A stretch of 64,000 nt of DNA, taken from assembly GCF_001594145.1 (NCBI RefSeq), contig NZ_LVCF01000035.1:124001-188000 (forward strand). The letters are read 5' to 3'. The DNA is from Branchiibius sp. NY16-3462-2. GTDB taxonomy: Bacteria > Actinomycetota > Actinomycetes > Actinomycetales > Dermatophilaceae. The notes below the pieces were generated by a model. It saw only the letters and a program-made list of their open reading frames with translations, made no database searches and was not told the origin of the DNA. Position numbers and translations under genes: made by a program. Shown here one piece after another: positions 16,297 to 24,765 of this stretch (its first letter is position 1; every line of letters begins with the position of its first letter).

Positions 16297-17229
16297 GTGA
16301 GCCAGATCACGACGGTGCCGGAACCGGTCGGACCCCCGCCGCGCCGACGGGGACGGCCGATAGGGGAGTGGCTGCTCGCGATCGGTCTGCTGCTGCCGAA
16401 CCTGGTGCTGCTGATCGTCTTCACCTACCGGCCGCTGATCGACAACATCCGGTTGTCCTTCACCGACTGGAACATCGCCGCACCACTGGCCAACTACATC
16501 GGCCTGGAGAACTACCGCACCTGGCTGTCGGACCCGAATTCCCACCTGGTGCTGCGCAATACGCTGATCTTCACGGTCGCGACGGTCGGCCTGTCGCTGA
16601 TCATCGGCCTCGCGCTGGCCATGCTGCTCGACCAGAAGTTGCGCGGTCGCAACCTGGTGCGCTCTGCCATCTTCGCGCCGTTCGTCATCTCCGGTGCAGC
16701 GATCGGTATTGCCTTCCAGTTCGTCTTCGACCCCAACTTCGGCATGGTGCACGACCTGCTGTCGCGGGTCGGTATCGGTACGCCGGACTTCTACCAGCAG
16801 CCGGGCTGGGCGCTGGTGATGGTGACTGCGACCTACGTGTGGAAGAACATCGGCTACACCTTCGTGATCTACCTGGCGGCCCTGCAGGGCCGGCGCACGG
16901 ATCTGGACGAGGCCGCAGAGATCGACGGGGCGTCGGCCTGGCAGCACTTCCGGCGGGTGCTGTTACCCCAGCTGCGCCCCACGACGTACTTCCTGTCGAT
17001 CACCGTGCTGCTGAGTTCGGTGCAGGTCTTCGACATCATCAACGTGATGACCAAGGGCGGTCCGCAGGGCTACGGCACCACCACGATGGTCTACCAGGTG
17101 TATCGGGAGACGTTCGTCAACAACAAGGCCGGGTACGGCGCGACGGTGGCCACCATCATGTTCCTGATCCTGCTGGTCATCACCGTGGTGCAGGTCCGCG
17201 TCATGGATCGGGGGCAGCGCCGTGACTGA
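16297..17229 (+). CDS. Carbohydrate ABC transporter permease (MalF/UgpA type)
   Basis: 310-aa inner-membrane permease with six helices. The first follows the basic segment RRRGRPIGEW and reads LLAIGLLLPNLVLLIVF. The EAA loop, EAAEIDGASAWQHFRRVLLP, at about residue 205, is the site that docks the ATPase. Family: CUT1 binding-protein-dependent sugar importers. Start GTG 16297 is favoured by the -10 spacing; an in-frame GTG at 16243 would add 18 residues of no family similarity. Its stop lies inside the next gene (8-bp overlap). Together with the next three genes it makes a complete importer; the sugar is unknown. Confidence 0.88.
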   Translation: MSQITTVPEPVGPPPRRRGRPIGEWLLAIGLLLPNLVLLIVFTYRPLIDNIRLSFTDWNIAAPLANYIGLENYRTWLSDPNSHLVLRNTLIFTVATVGLSLIIGLALAMLLDQKLRGRNLVRSAIFAPFVISGAAIGIAFQFVFDPNFGMVHDLLSRVGIGTPDFYQQPGWALVMVTATYVWKNIGYTFVIYLAALQGRRTDLDEAAEIDGASAWQHFRRVLLPQLRPTTYFLSITVLLSSVQVFDIINVMTKGGPQGYGTTTMVYQVYRETFVNNKAGYGATVATIMFLILLVITVVQVRVMDRGQRRD

Positions 17230-18121
17230 CTCCACCTTCGCCACCACCGAACTGCGCGATATCGAGGAGAGCCTCGTTGACGACGGCCCGGAGCTGAACG
17301 TCTCCCGAGCGCGCAAGATCGTGGGGTACGTCGGAATGCTGGTGGCTTTCCTGATCGTGGCGGTGCCGCTGTACTGGATCGTGGTCACCTCGTTCAAGGA
17401 ACGGCCGGACATCTACACGCAACCGGCGCAGTGGTGGCCCGCGCACTTCACGACCAAGAACTATCCGGCGGCGACGACCGAGATCGACTTCTGGTCCTAC
17501 CTGCGCAACTCGGTCTTCATCACCGCGGTGCTGTCGGTGGCCAAGATAATTCTGGGCGTGCTCTCGGCGTACGCGTTGTCGTTGTTGAGGTTTCCCGGGC
17601 GGTCGTTGGTCTTCATCGTGGTGATCGCGGCGCTGATGGTGCCCAATCAGATCACGGTGATCTCCAACTACGCACTGGTCAGTCAACTCGGCTGGCGGGA
17701 CACCTATCAGGGCATCATCATCCCGCTGGCCGGCGTGGCCTTCGGTACCTTCCTGATGCGTAACGCCTTCCTCGCCGTGCCCCACGAGATCGTCGAGGCC
17801 GCGCGGATGGACGGGGCCGGCCCGCTCAAGCTGTTGTGGCGCGTGGTGTTGCCGATGACCTGGCCCACGCTGATCGCCTTCGGTCTGATCACCGTGGTCA
17901 ACGAATGGAACGAATACCTCTGGCCCTACCTGATGGCCAGTGACAGCCGGGTCGGCACGTTGCCGATCGGTCTGACGCAGTTGCAGAACACCGACGGCAT
18001 CAGTAACTGGGGACCGGTCATGGCAGCGACCGTCCTGGCGATGCTGCCGGTGCTCGCCCTCTTCCTTGTCCTCCAACGTCACATGATCAAAGGCCTGACC
18101 GCGGGTGCGGTCAAAGGCTGA
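17222..18121 (+). CDS. Carbohydrate ABC transporter permease (MalG/UgpE type)
   Basis: 299-aa second permease of the importer. A cytoplasmic N-terminus of about 38 residues is followed by six helices, with the EAA loop EAARMDGAGPLKLLWRVVLP at about 192. The motif VPNQITVISNY in the middle is typical of CUT1 MalG-type subunits. GTG 17222 overlaps the end of the first permease by eight bases, indicating coupling and equal production of the two subunits, as expected for a heterodimeric channel. A 22-base gap with a GAAAGG site leads to the binding-protein gene. Confidence 0.88.
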   Translation: MTDSTFATTELRDIEESLVDDGPELNVSRARKIVGYVGMLVAFLIVAVPLYWIVVTSFKERPDIYTQPAQWWPAHFTTKNYPAATTEIDFWSYLRNSVFITAVLSVAKIILGVLSAYALSLLRFPGRSLVFIVVIAALMVPNQITVISNYALVSQLGWRDTYQGIIIPLAGVAFGTFLMRNAFLAVPHEIVEAARMDGAGPLKLLWRVVLPMTWPTLIAFGLITVVNEWNEYLWPYLMASDSRVGTLPIGLTQLQNTDGISNWGPVMAATVLAMLPVLALFLVLQRHMIKGLTAGAVKG

Positions 18122-18146
18122 CAACCTCGAAAGGACTGTCTCCGTG

Positions 18147-19466
18147 ATGGATTCAACTGTTTCCCGACGAAACCTCCTGGGTCTGGGCGGAGGTGCCCTG
18201 GTCGCCGCCGGCCTCTCAGCGTGCGCCGGCACCGGCTCGTCGACTTCCGGGAACGGCGGTGGCGGTACGGCGGGGTCGGGCACGATCGACTTCTGGAGCA
18301 ACCACCCCGGCAAGTCCAAGGCCACCGAACAGAAGATCATCGCCGCCTTCGAGAAGGCCAACCCCGGCTTGAAGGTGAAGCTCACCGACGCCGGCAAGAA
18401 CTACGAGGAGGTCGCCCAGAAGTTCAACGCGGCCCTGTCGGGTGGTTCGCTGCCCGACGTCGTGGTCGTCTCCGACGTGACGTGGTTCAACTTCGCGATC
18501 AACGACCGGCTGGCCGACATCGCGACCCTGGCATCCGCCAACGGCGTGGACACCGCCGACTACGTCGAGGGTCTCTATAACGACTACCAGTACGACGGCA
18601 AGCATTACGCCGCGCCGTACGCCCGGTCGACGGTTGTCTTCTACTGGAACAAGGACATGTTCAAGAAGGCCGGCCTACCCGACCGCGCCCCGACCTCGTG
18701 GGACGAATTCACCCAGTGGGCGCCGAAGCTGCAGTCGGCGATCGGCAGCGGCAAGTCACCGATCATCCTGGATGACGGTTCGGATTACCTCGATTGGACC
18801 TTCCAGAACATCGTGTGGAACTACGGCGGCGCGTACTCCAAGGAGTGGACTCCTACCTTCACAGACCCCGGCACTGTGAAAGCGGCGACGCTGCTGCAGT
18901 CGTGGGCGAAGAACAAGTACCTCAAGACGTCGGCGGACTCAGCCGCGGACTTCAGCGCCGGTCTCGGCGCGACGCTGATGGAATCGACCGGTGACCTGGG
19001 CGGCTTCAAGGACCTGCCGTTCGAGTTGGGCGTGGGCTTCGTGCCGGCTCCTGAAGGGGTCAAGACCTGCCCCACCGGCGGGGCGGGAGTCGCTGTGCCG
19101 CAGGGAATTTCAGATGCGCGCAAGGTGAATGCGATCAAGTTCATCGACTTTCTGACCAACACCGCCAACACCGCCACCTTCACCCAGGCCACGGGCTACA
19201 TGCCGGTGCGTAAGTCGGCCACGTCCGACCCGTCCGAGGCGGCGTACCTCAAGGCCAACCCGAATTATGAGGTCGCGGTCAAGCAGTTGCCCAAGACCCG
19301 GCCGCAGGACTGGGCGCGCGTTTTCGTCCCCGGTGGCGGCACGATGATCGGTGAGGCGCTGGACAAGATCGTCGCCGGCTCGGACGTCAACAGCACCTTC
19401 AGCGCGCTCAACCAGCAGATCCAGTCGGCCTACGACAGCCAGCTGAAGTCGAAGGTTCAGAAGTAG
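18147..19466 (+). CDS. Sugar-binding lipoprotein of an ABC importer (Tat-type signal)
   Basis: 439-aa extracellular solute-binding protein, family 1. The signal segment begins with SRRNLLGLGGG, a twin-arginine pattern, and ends in the lipobox LSAC, so the protein is probably exported folded and lipid-anchored outside the membrane. A Gly/Ser-rich linker follows, then IDFWSNHPGKSK and the two-lobed fold with YWNKDMFKKAGL, typical of CUT1 binding proteins. GAAAGG at 18129-18134 lies 12 bases before ATG 18147; GTG at 18144 (spacing nine) is an equally good start. It delivers its sugar to the preceding permeases; specificity cannot be read. Confidence 0.88.
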   Translation: MDSTVSRRNLLGLGGGALVAAGLSACAGTGSSTSGNGGGGTAGSGTIDFWSNHPGKSKATEQKIIAAFEKANPGLKVKLTDAGKNYEEVAQKFNAALSGGSLPDVVVVSDVTWFNFAINDRLADIATLASANGVDTADYVEGLYNDYQYDGKHYAAPYARSTVVFYWNKDMFKKAGLPDRAPTSWDEFTQWAPKLQSAIGSGKSPIILDDGSDYLDWTFQNIVWNYGGAYSKEWTPTFTDPGTVKAATLLQSWAKNKYLKTSADSAADFSAGLGATLMESTGDLGGFKDLPFELGVGFVPAPEGVKTCPTGGAGVAVPQGISDARKVNAIKFIDFLTNTANTATFTQATGYMPVRKSATSDPSEAAYLKANPNYEVAVKQLPKTRPQDWARVFVPGGGTMIGEALDKIVAGSDVNSTFSALNQQIQSAYDSQLKSKVQK

Positions 19467-19470
19467 CGGA

Positions 19471-20541
<1,071 letters not shown>

Positions 20542-20544
20542 CGG

Positions 20545-21069
20545 TCAGGGCACGTACGCCGGGTACTCGACCCGACCGGCCGGAACCGTCGCGCCTGGAT
20601 CCAGTACGGCGATCTGCGCCGCCTCGGGCGGCGCCCAGTCCGGGATGGGCAGGACGATCCCGACGGCCGCGGCCGGGGTGAACCCGAACCGCCTGTAGTA
20701 GGCCGGCGAACCCTCCAACACCACGAAGGGCACTGCGTTGTCGGCGGCGGTCTGCAGCACCTGGCGGACCAGCGCGGAGCCGATGCCGCCGCCCTGCCGA
20801 CCGGGCTCGACTGACAACGGGGAGAGCATCGTGATGATCTGCGTGGATCCATCCGCGCCGTGCAATGTAGTTCCGGTCAGGCACACATGGCCGATGACCT
20901 GGCCGTCTTCCTCGGCGACGAATTCGTAGGCGGGTAGGGCGAATTCGCCGTGGCGGATCTCCCGCACCATCGTTGCGACGGCCGCTCCTTCGTCGCCGAA
21001 CGCGCGGCGGACGGTCGCGTCGATGGCCTCGTGGTCGGTAGGCCTGGCGGGGCGGATCACAGTCGTCAC
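20545..21069 (-). CDS. GNAT-family N-acetyltransferase
   Basis: 174-aa acetyl-CoA-dependent acetyltransferase. The central strands FVAEEDGQVIGHVCLTG and LSPLSVEPGRQGGGIGSALV contain the acetyl-CoA pyrophosphate loop Q/RxxGxG/A, and EGSPAYYRRFGF is the usual C-terminal motif of the YhbS-like subgroup. The substrate is unknown (small molecule or protein). GTG 21069 is the first start in frame. It converges on the sugar ATPase gene and is divergent from the MFS gene, with 69 bp between them. Confidence 0.85.
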   Translation of the reverse strand: MTTVIRPARPTDHEAIDATVRRAFGDEGAAVATMVREIRHGEFALPAYEFVAEEDGQVIGHVCLTGTTLHGADGSTQIITMLSPLSVEPGRQGGGIGSALVRQVLQTAADNAVPFVVLEGSPAYYRRFGFTPAAAVGIVLPIPDWAPPEAAQIAVLDPGATVPAGRVEYPAYVP

Positions 21070-21126
21070 GGGATGTGATGTTCGTCAACGGGATGGTGAG
21101 CAGTCAAGCCGATTCCGGGCACGTCG

Positions 21127-21138
21127 TACTGTCGGGGC
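21127..21138 (+). promoter_or_regulatory. Candidate leaderless -10 element for the MFS gene
   Basis: TACTGT (21127-21132) ends six bases before GTG 21139. No ribosome-binding site is visible, consistent with leaderless translation. Confidence 0.5.
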
Positions 21139-22578
21139 GTGACGCAGTCGACGAGCAGTGAGCAGGTGGACCAGGCGATCGGGCACGACCGGCGCTATCT
21201 GATCCTGGCCATCTGTGCGCTCAGTCTCTTCATCGTCGGCATCGACGCGACAGGGGTGAACCTCGCCCTGCCCGACATCTCCCGCGAGTTGGGCGCCACT
21301 GACTCCCAACTGCAGTGGGTGGTCGACGCCTACACGCTCGTACTGGCCAGCGGACTCATGCTCGGCGGTTCGATGGGGGACCGGTTCGGTCGGCGGAAGG
21401 TCTTCCAGATCGGTCTGCTGATGTTCGGACTGGGGTCTTTGTTGTGCTCCCTGGCACCCAATCCAGAGTTGCTCATCGCGTCCCGTGCCGCGCAGGCCGT
21501 CGGCGGCTGCATGCTGAACCCGGTGGCCATGGCGATCATCACCAACACCTTCCGCGAGCCGGGGGAGCGGGCCAAGGCGATCGGTATCTGGGGTGCGGTC
21601 TACGGTCTGAGTATGGCGTCGGGGCCGGTGGTCGGTGGTGCGCTGATCGCCGCGATCGACTGGCGAGCCATCTTCTGGCTGAACCTCCCGATCGTGCTGA
21701 TCGCGATCCTGCTGACCATGAAGTTCGTGCCGGAGTCGCGGGCCGACCGGGTGCGCCGGTTCGACCCGGTTGGGCAACTGCTCGTCATCGTGTTCCTCGC
21801 CACCCTGGTCTTCGGGATCATCGAGGGTCGCCGGTTGGGGTGGTCGTCGGCAGCGATTGTCAGCTGTTTCGCGGTGGCTGTGCTGTCGCTGGTGAGCCTG
21901 GTCATCGTCGAGTCGCGCGTGCGGGAGCCGCTGATCGACCCGCGCTTCTTCCGCAGCGTGACGTTCAGCGGTGCCGTCGTGAGCGCGGTGCTGGCGTTCT
22001 GCGCGATGGGCGGTTTCCTCTTCCTGACCAGCGTCTACCTGCAGAACAGTCGGGGGTTGTCCGCGCTGCACGCGGGACTGATGACCCTGCCGATGGCACT
22101 GGTCATGGCCGCGTGCGCGCCGATCTCGGGGCGGCTGGTCGCCGCTCGGGGCGCCCGGTTGCCGACGCTGATCGGTGGCCTGGCGACGATGGTCGCCGGG
22201 CTGCTGCTGACGCGGATCGCTGCGGACAGCGCCTGGTCCTATCTGATCGCGGCGTACATGGTCTTCGGATTGGGCGCGGGGGTGCTCAACGCACCGATCA
22301 CCAACTCGGCGGTCGCGGGGATGCCGCGCTCCCAGGCCGGGGTTGCGGCCGCCATCGCTTCCACCAGTCGACAGGTAGGTACGTCGCTCGGCGTCGCCAT
22401 TCTGCCGGCGGTGACGTACGCCGGGTTGGACGCTGCGCATGGTGACTTCGCTGTCGCGTCGAGGCCGGCGTGGGCGATCACCGCGGGCCTGGGGGCCGCG
22501 CTCGTGATCGTGGCTGTGGTGATCGGTTCTTCCTGGGCTATCCGGAGCCAGCGCCACGTGGCGGTGCTGTTCGAGTAA
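21139..22578 (+). CDS. MFS transporter, DHA2 (14-helix) drug-exporter type
   Basis: 479-aa major facilitator with about 14 membrane segments. ATGVNLALPDISRELGAT and GGSMGDRFGRRK (motif A, about 76-87) are characteristic of the DHA2 proton-driven exporters, as is SGPVVGGALIAAIDWRAIFWLNLP (motif C region, split here to its sense: a Gly-rich helix followed by WRAIFWLN). It probably exports a toxic compound or metabolite; the substrate is unknown. No TetR or MarR regulator is adjacent. It is followed 23 bp later by the lipoate ligase gene, which has its own -10 element. Confidence 0.88.
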   Translation: MTQSTSSEQVDQAIGHDRRYLILAICALSLFIVGIDATGVNLALPDISRELGATDSQLQWVVDAYTLVLASGLMLGGSMGDRFGRRKVFQIGLLMFGLGSLLCSLAPNPELLIASRAAQAVGGCMLNPVAMAIITNTFREPGERAKAIGIWGAVYGLSMASGPVVGGALIAAIDWRAIFWLNLPIVLIAILLTMKFVPESRADRVRRFDPVGQLLVIVFLATLVFGIIEGRRLGWSSAAIVSCFAVAVLSLVSLVIVESRVREPLIDPRFFRSVTFSGAVVSAVLAFCAMGGFLFLTSVYLQNSRGLSALHAGLMTLPMALVMAACAPISGRLVAARGARLPTLIGGLATMVAGLLLTRIAADSAWSYLIAAYMVFGLGAGVLNAPITNSAVAGMPRSQAGVAAAIASTSRQVGTSLGVAILPAVTYAGLDAAHGDFAVASRPAWAITAGLGAALVIVAVVIGSSWAIRSQRHVAVLFE

Positions 22579-22589
22579 TCGCCCCGGCT

Positions 22590-22601
22590 TACGGTGGTCG
22601 T
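22590..22601 (+). promoter_or_regulatory. Candidate leaderless -10 element for the lipoate ligase gene
   Basis: TACGGT (22590-22595) ends six bases before ATG 22602, just after the MFS stop codon. Confidence 0.5.
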
Positions 22602-23651
22602 ATGCGCGGTGAGTACAAGGTCGTCGGTGGCAAACTCGTAGCGGTCGAGCTGGAGGTCGAAAACGACCGGCTGGCAAACGTTTCCGTGTCCGGAGACTTC
22701 TTTCTCGAACCCGATGACGCGTTGGAGGACATCGACGCAGCGCTGGACGGCATGCCCGCGGACGCATCCGTCGAGCAGTTGGCCCACGCCATCGAAGGAG
22801 CGCTCGACCCAGCCGTGCGGCTGATCGGGTTCAGCCCCGAGGCGGTGGGGATCGCCGTACGCCGAGCATTGGGCAAAGCGACCGGGTGGGACGACCACAC
22901 GTTCGACGTGATCCCGCCGGCGGTGCTCCCGCCGGTCATGCACGTCGCGCTCGACGAGGTCATCGCCCGCGAGGTCGCGGACGGGACGAGGAACCCGACG
23001 TTCCGCTTCTGGGACTGGGACTCTCCGCTGGTCGTCATCGGCTCGTTCCAGTCGTACAAGAACGAGATCGACCCCTCGGGGGCGGCGAAATACGACATCG
23101 GCGTGGTCCGGCGGATCTCCGGCGGCGGCGCGATGTTCATGGAGCCGGGCAACTGCATCACCTACTCGCTGGTGGTGCCGACCTCGCTGGTCGAGGGACT
23201 GTCCTTCGAACGGTCCTACTCCTTCCTCGATGAGTGGGTCATCGCCGCGCTGGCGGAGGTGGGCGTCAACGCGCACTTCGTGCCGCTCAACGACATTGCG
23301 TCCGATCAGGGCAAGATCGGCGGGGCCGCGCAGAAGCGATTCGCCGCCGGAGCCGTGCTGCACCACGTGACGATGTCCTACGACATCGACGCGGACAAGA
23401 TGCTGCAGGTGCTGCGGATCGGCCGGGAGAAGATGTCCGACAAGGGCACCAAGAGCGCCAACAAGCGGGTCGATCCGATGCGGTCGCAGACCGGTCTGCC
23501 GCGGTCGGAGATCCTGGACTCCTTCCAGCGGTCGTTCATGGCGCGCTACGCCAGCCAGCTGTCGGCGTACACGCCCGCGGAACTGTCCGAAGCGGAACGG
23601 TTAGTCCAGGAGAAGTTCGGCACGGAGGAGTGGACGCACCGGGTTCCGTGA
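22602..23651 (+). CDS. lplA: Lipoate-protein ligase family protein with accessory domain at the N-terminus
   Basis: 349-aa protein. Residues 1 to about 85 (VVGGKLVAVELEVENDRL, then VSGDFFLEPDDALEDI) resemble the accessory domain that normally lies at the C-terminus of LplA. Residues about 105-349 form the ligase domain with RRISGGGAMF (lipoyl-AMP loop) and NDIASDQGKIGGAAQ containing the adenylate-binding Lys. It should attach lipoate to the lipoyl domains of 2-oxoacid dehydrogenases or GcvH. The order of domains is swapped relative to E. coli LplA. ATG 22602 fits both the -10 spacing and the start of the accessory domain. It could alternatively be an octanoyltransferase-like enzyme. Confidence 0.82.
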   Translation: MRGEYKVVGGKLVAVELEVENDRLANVSVSGDFFLEPDDALEDIDAALDGMPADASVEQLAHAIEGALDPAVRLIGFSPEAVGIAVRRALGKATGWDDHTFDVIPPAVLPPVMHVALDEVIAREVADGTRNPTFRFWDWDSPLVVIGSFQSYKNEIDPSGAAKYDIGVVRRISGGGAMFMEPGNCITYSLVVPTSLVEGLSFERSYSFLDEWVIAALAEVGVNAHFVPLNDIASDQGKIGGAAQKRFAAGAVLHHVTMSYDIDADKMLQVLRIGREKMSDKGTKSANKRVDPMRSQTGLPRSEILDSFQRSFMARYASQLSAYTPAELSEAERLVQEKFGTEEWTHRVP

Positions 23652-23666
23652 CTCTGGCGCCGTGAC

Positions 23667-23685
23667 TTAGGTAAGCCTAACCAAT
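23667..23685. promoter_or_regulatory. IdeR/DtxR-type iron box
   Basis: TTAGGTAAGCCTAACCAAT matches the 19-bp IdeR/DtxR consensus TTAGGTTAGGCTAACCTAA at 15 positions. It ends four bases before the -10 hexamer TACGGT of the siderophore-interacting gene, so iron-loaded repressor would block the promoter. Confidence 0.78.
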
Positions 23686-23689
23686 CTGC

Positions 23690-23701
23690 TACGGTCGGGT
23701 C
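23690..23701 (+). promoter_or_regulatory. Candidate leaderless -10 element for the siderophore-interacting gene
   Basis: TACGGT (23690-23695) ends six bases before ATG 23702 and lies directly downstream of the iron box. Confidence 0.55.
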
Positions 23702-24661
23702 ATGACCACGACGGACCCATCAGTCCTCTCCGAAGTCCGCCCGTTCGAGTTGTACGACGTGCGCGTGCTGCGCCGCGAACGGCTCTCGCCGCACCTGGTG
23801 CGGGTGACGTTCGGCGAGGGCGGCCTGGCAGAGGGGCAACCATGGATCGCGGATGCCGGCTTCGACCAGCGGATCAAGCTGATCTTCCCGGCGCCCGGGC
23901 GCAGTTTGGACGATTTCCCCCGCGGGGACGACTGGTTCACGCTGTGGCGGGCGCTGCCCGACGACGAACGCCCGGCGATCCGGACCTACACGTTGCGACA
24001 GGTCCGCCGCTCGCTGGCCGAATTCGATGTGGACATGGTCGACCACGGTGACAGCGGTCCGGGGTCCCGATTCGCCGGGACGGCCGCAGTGGGGGATCAG
24101 GTGTTGGTGCTGGGGCCGAACGATGCGTTCGACGGCGACGCCGGCGGGGTGGAGTTCCACCGGGAGGCGGCGACCGGCACGCATCTGTTGGTGGGTGACG
24201 AGACGGCGATCCCGGCGATCTGGGGGATCTGCGAGCGGTTGCCGCAGGCGGCCCGCGGTCTGGTGTGTGTAGAGACCGCCGACGCGGCTGACGTGGTGGA
24301 TCTGCCGTGTCCGCCCGGTGTCGAGCTCAGTTGGGTGCGTTCTGCCCCTGATCGCGGCGGGCTGCAGACCGAGGTCGTACGCCGATGGCTCACCGCGCAC
24401 CCGGAGCTCACCCATGGCGGTGGCTCGGGTCCGGACTCGACGTCGTCCTCGTCCTCGGGGGAGACGACGATCTTCTTCGACGGCTCTGACGACGCGTACT
24501 GGGAGACGGCGGTGGAGCAGGACCCACGCTTCTCCGTGTGGATCGCGGGGGAGTCCTCGGTGGTGAAGTCGCTGCGGCGGGTGCTGGTGAACGAGTTCGA
24601 GGTGCCGAAGTCGGCGGTGGCGTTCATGGGGTACTGGCGTGAGGGACGTGCCGAGAACTAG
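23702..24661 (+). CDS. Siderophore-interacting protein (FAD-dependent ferric-siderophore reductase)
   Basis: 319-aa cytoplasmic flavoprotein of the SIP family (ViuB/YqjH-like). The FAD-binding domain has RTYTLRQVR (the R-x-Y-T/S motif) near residue 98, and the C-terminal domain starts at LLVGDETAIPAIWGI and ends with WIAGESSVVKSLRRVL and FMGYWREG. It reduces ferric siderophores with NAD(P)H so that iron is released in the cell. An iron box and a leaderless promoter precede ATG 23702, so it should be expressed under iron limitation. An acidic/Ser-rich insertion (GSGPDSTSSSSSGE, about 240-255) is unusual and probably a loop. No siderophore uptake genes are next to it. Confidence 0.9.
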   Translation: MTTTDPSVLSEVRPFELYDVRVLRRERLSPHLVRVTFGEGGLAEGQPWIADAGFDQRIKLIFPAPGRSLDDFPRGDDWFTLWRALPDDERPAIRTYTLRQVRRSLAEFDVDMVDHGDSGPGSRFAGTAAVGDQVLVLGPNDAFDGDAGGVEFHREAATGTHLLVGDETAIPAIWGICERLPQAARGLVCVETADAADVVDLPCPPGVELSWVRSAPDRGGLQTEVVRRWLTAHPELTHGGGSGPDSTSSSSSGETTIFFDGSDDAYWETAVEQDPRFSVWIAGESSVVKSLRRVLVNEFEVPKSAVAFMGYWREGRAEN

Positions 24662-24679
24662 CCGCTTGAGGTCCCAGCC

Positions 24680-24714
24680 TGTGGATTGCGGGACGGGACC
24701 CGGAGTTGTCCACA
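24680..24714. promoter_or_regulatory. Inverted pair of DnaA-box-like sequences
   Basis: TTGTCCACA at 24706-24714 equals a high-GC actinobacterial DnaA box, and TGTGGATTG at 24680-24688 is a 7/9 match on the opposite strand. The arms TGTGGA and TCCACA enclose 23 bp. The site lies 52 bp before the DUF222/HNH gene. It may be coincidental or a binding site of another protein. Confidence 0.35.
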
Positions 24715-24753
24715 CCGGCCGACTTTGCCCTGGATGGCGCGGTCGGTGGCACG

Positions 24754-24765
24754 TACGTTTGAGGG
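24754..24765 (+). promoter_or_regulatory. Candidate leaderless -10 element for the DUF222/HNH gene
   Basis: TACGTT (24754-24759) ends six bases before GTG 24766. Confidence 0.45.

Noticed and set aside
21085..22767. 560-codon minus-strand open frame across the MFS gene
   Set aside because: Arg/His/Asp-rich mirror frame without domains; the MFS protein on the plus strand is certain.
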